From the NCBI GenBank assembly GCA_030377945.1, contig JAUCGD010000155.1, forward strand, positions 1 through 7,317: DNA of 7,317 nucleotides. The letters run 5' to 3'. This stretch comes from Desulfobacterales bacterium HSG17. GTDB lineage: Bacteria; Desulfobacterota; Desulfobacteria; Desulfobacterales; Desulfococcaceae. How positions within the stretch are numbered: position 1 is the stretch's first letter; each line of letters begins with the position of its first letter. Position numbers and translations under genes: made by a program. Under the pieces are notes generated by a model that saw only the letters and a list, made by a program, of their open reading frames with translations, was not told the DNA's origin and did no database searches. Of the stretch, positions 6,602 to 7,317 are shown one piece after another.

Positions 6602-7180
6602 TTAAGCTTTTAACATTGCCTGACATAATTCTATTAAATCATTATACAATGCACCTGCATTATATAGCTGATATGTTTTAAAACGGATAACACCGTCAAC
6701 CATTGATAAAATAATCAGGGCAGTTTTGTGAGCCGGTATTTCCCTAATTGAGCCGTCTTTTTTACCAAGCCTTATGGCGCGTTCAAAAACATCAACAAAA
6801 CAATTATATATTTCCTCAAGATGCTTTCGGCAGGTTAAATTGGCTTCTGCCAAACGGTAGGGATAATTTCTGTGAAGCAGTAAAAACCATTCTTCTTTCT
6901 GGCCTGCCATGTAAATAAAAAACGATATTACACCTTCAACCATTTCCAGGCCCGTTTCAAATTTCTTTTTTTCAAAATATTCTTCAAAAGATTGTATTAT
7001 CTCGTTTTTAACATTTGCCAGCACTGCAAGAAAAAGCTCTTCCTTATTTTTAAAATGGTAAAAAATGGTAGCACTGGCAATACTGGTAAGTTCAGCCAGT
7101 TCAGCCATGGAAGTACCGCTGAATCCCTTTTCTGCAAAAAGTCTGGTTCCAGCCAGAAGTATGGTTTTTTTTTTGGTCAT
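6602..7180 (-). CDS. TetR/AcrR-family transcriptional repressor
   Basis: This 192-residue protein has the standard TetR length. The N-terminal DNA-binding domain is clear: ILLAGTRLFAEKGF, the helix-turn-helix around residues 23-42 (TSMAELAELTSIASATIFYHF) and the signature YHFKNKEELF (41-50). The C-terminal part (about 55-192) is all-helical and variable, as expected of a ligand-binding and dimerisation domain; its ligand cannot be read from sequence. ATG 7180-7178 is preceded by GAGGAG only 3 bases away, slightly close. Codons 3-5 lie in a run of ten A residues (positions 7165-7174 on the plus strand), a possible slippage site. The two inverted repeats just upstream overlap the expected transcription start, so the protein probably represses its own operon, including the SulP gene; this is inference from placement. 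The family member is not identified further. Confidence 0.95.
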   Translation of the reverse strand: MTKKKTILLAGTRLFAEKGFSGTSMAELAELTSIASATIFYHFKNKEELFLAVLANVKNEIIQSFEEYFEKKKFETGLEMVEGVISFFIYMAGQKEEWFLLLHRNYPYRLAEANLTCRKHLEEIYNCFVDVFERAIRLGKKDGSIREIPAHKTALIILSMVDGVIRFKTYQLYNAGALYNDLIELCQAMLKA

Positions 7181-7201
7181 AATCTCCTCAAATGTATATT
7201 T

Positions 7202-7242
7202 CTGACTGATTGACCAGTCAGCCTGACTGATTAGACAGTCAG
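7202..7242. promoter_or_regulatory. Tandem double operator, probably for the adjacent TetR-family repressor
   Basis: Two 20-bp inverted repeats of the form CTGACTG-N6-CAGTCAG lie side by side at 7202-7221 and 7223-7242, with a 21-bp period (about two helical turns). All four half-sites are perfect. The inner two also form a palindrome, CAGTCAG-C-CTGACTG (7215-7229). GACTG/CAGTC-type palindromes next to the regulator gene are typical of TetR-family operators. The sites lie between the candidate -10 element and the start codon, so binding would block transcription. Confidence 0.85.
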
Positions 7243-7251
7243 TTTTTGGGC

Positions 7252-7280
7252 TATTTATATCTCCAATTTAAATAAGTCAA
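7252..7280 (-). promoter_or_regulatory. Candidate sigma-70-type promoter of the operon
   Basis: On the minus strand a -35-like TTGACT (7275-7280) is followed by AT-rich sequence holding either TAAATA (7252-7257, spacer 17) or the better-matching TATAAA (7254-7259, spacer 15). The expected transcription start falls at the edge of or inside the double operator. AT-rich DNA with A-runs lies further upstream to the window end. The call rests on motif match and position only. Confidence 0.5.
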
Positions 7281-7317
7281 GAAAAAATGAATAAAAAAAA
7301 TGTAACCTTTAAAAAAT

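Noticed and set aside
7202..7242. Two repeat units resembling a minimal CRISPR array
   Set aside because: There are only two copies with a 1-base gap, no spacers and no cas genes; promoter position and symmetry fit an operator.

Overview
The window reads as one leftward (minus-strand) gene cluster from a bacterium. It is AT-leaning, with good Shine-Dalgarno sequences, short spacers and overlapping genes. The protein styles suggest a Desulfobacterota (sulfate-reducer-like) genome: a dCache histidine kinase, several receivers of the 'TGHGSE(D/E)D' type, and a response regulator carrying a cytidylate-kinase-like domain. This lineage call comes from family resemblance only and is not proven by the sequence.

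Layout in the direction of transcription, from right to left. At 7252-7280 there is a candidate promoter, followed by two tandem 20-bp inverted repeats (7202-7242) that look like a double TetR-type operator. Next comes a TetR/AcrR-family repressor (7180-6602), then a SulP anion permease with a C-terminal STAS domain (6545-4419). The permease carries a roughly 130-residue insert in the membrane domain and a His/Glu/Cys-rich tail. A strong hairpin made of two copies of a 12-bp palindrome (4383-4415) separates the permease from a signalling block.

The signalling block has five proteins: a three-part protein with a degenerate cytidylate-kinase-like domain, a BON-like domain and a receiver (4362-3148); a membrane dCache sensor histidine kinase with all catalytic boxes (3059-1269); a stand-alone receiver (1291-938, GTG start); a short soluble histidine-kinase-like protein that keeps its phospho-accepting His but has lost the ATP-binding boxes (945-262); and, cut by the window edge, another receiver whose phospho-accepting Asp is replaced by Ser (209-1).

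Working model (inference): the dCache kinase senses an extracytoplasmic signal and phosphorylates the intact receivers. The kinase-dead His protein acts as a phosphotransfer or phosphatase hub, and the Ser-receiver acts as a phosphorylation-independent partner. No visible response regulator has a DNA-binding domain; the only DNA-binding protein in view is the TetR repressor. The output of the relay may therefore be protein-protein control, possibly of the SulP permease or through the nucleotide-kinase-like domain. No RNA genes, insertion sequences or CRISPR arrays were seen, and no gene-free stretch exceeds 300 bases.
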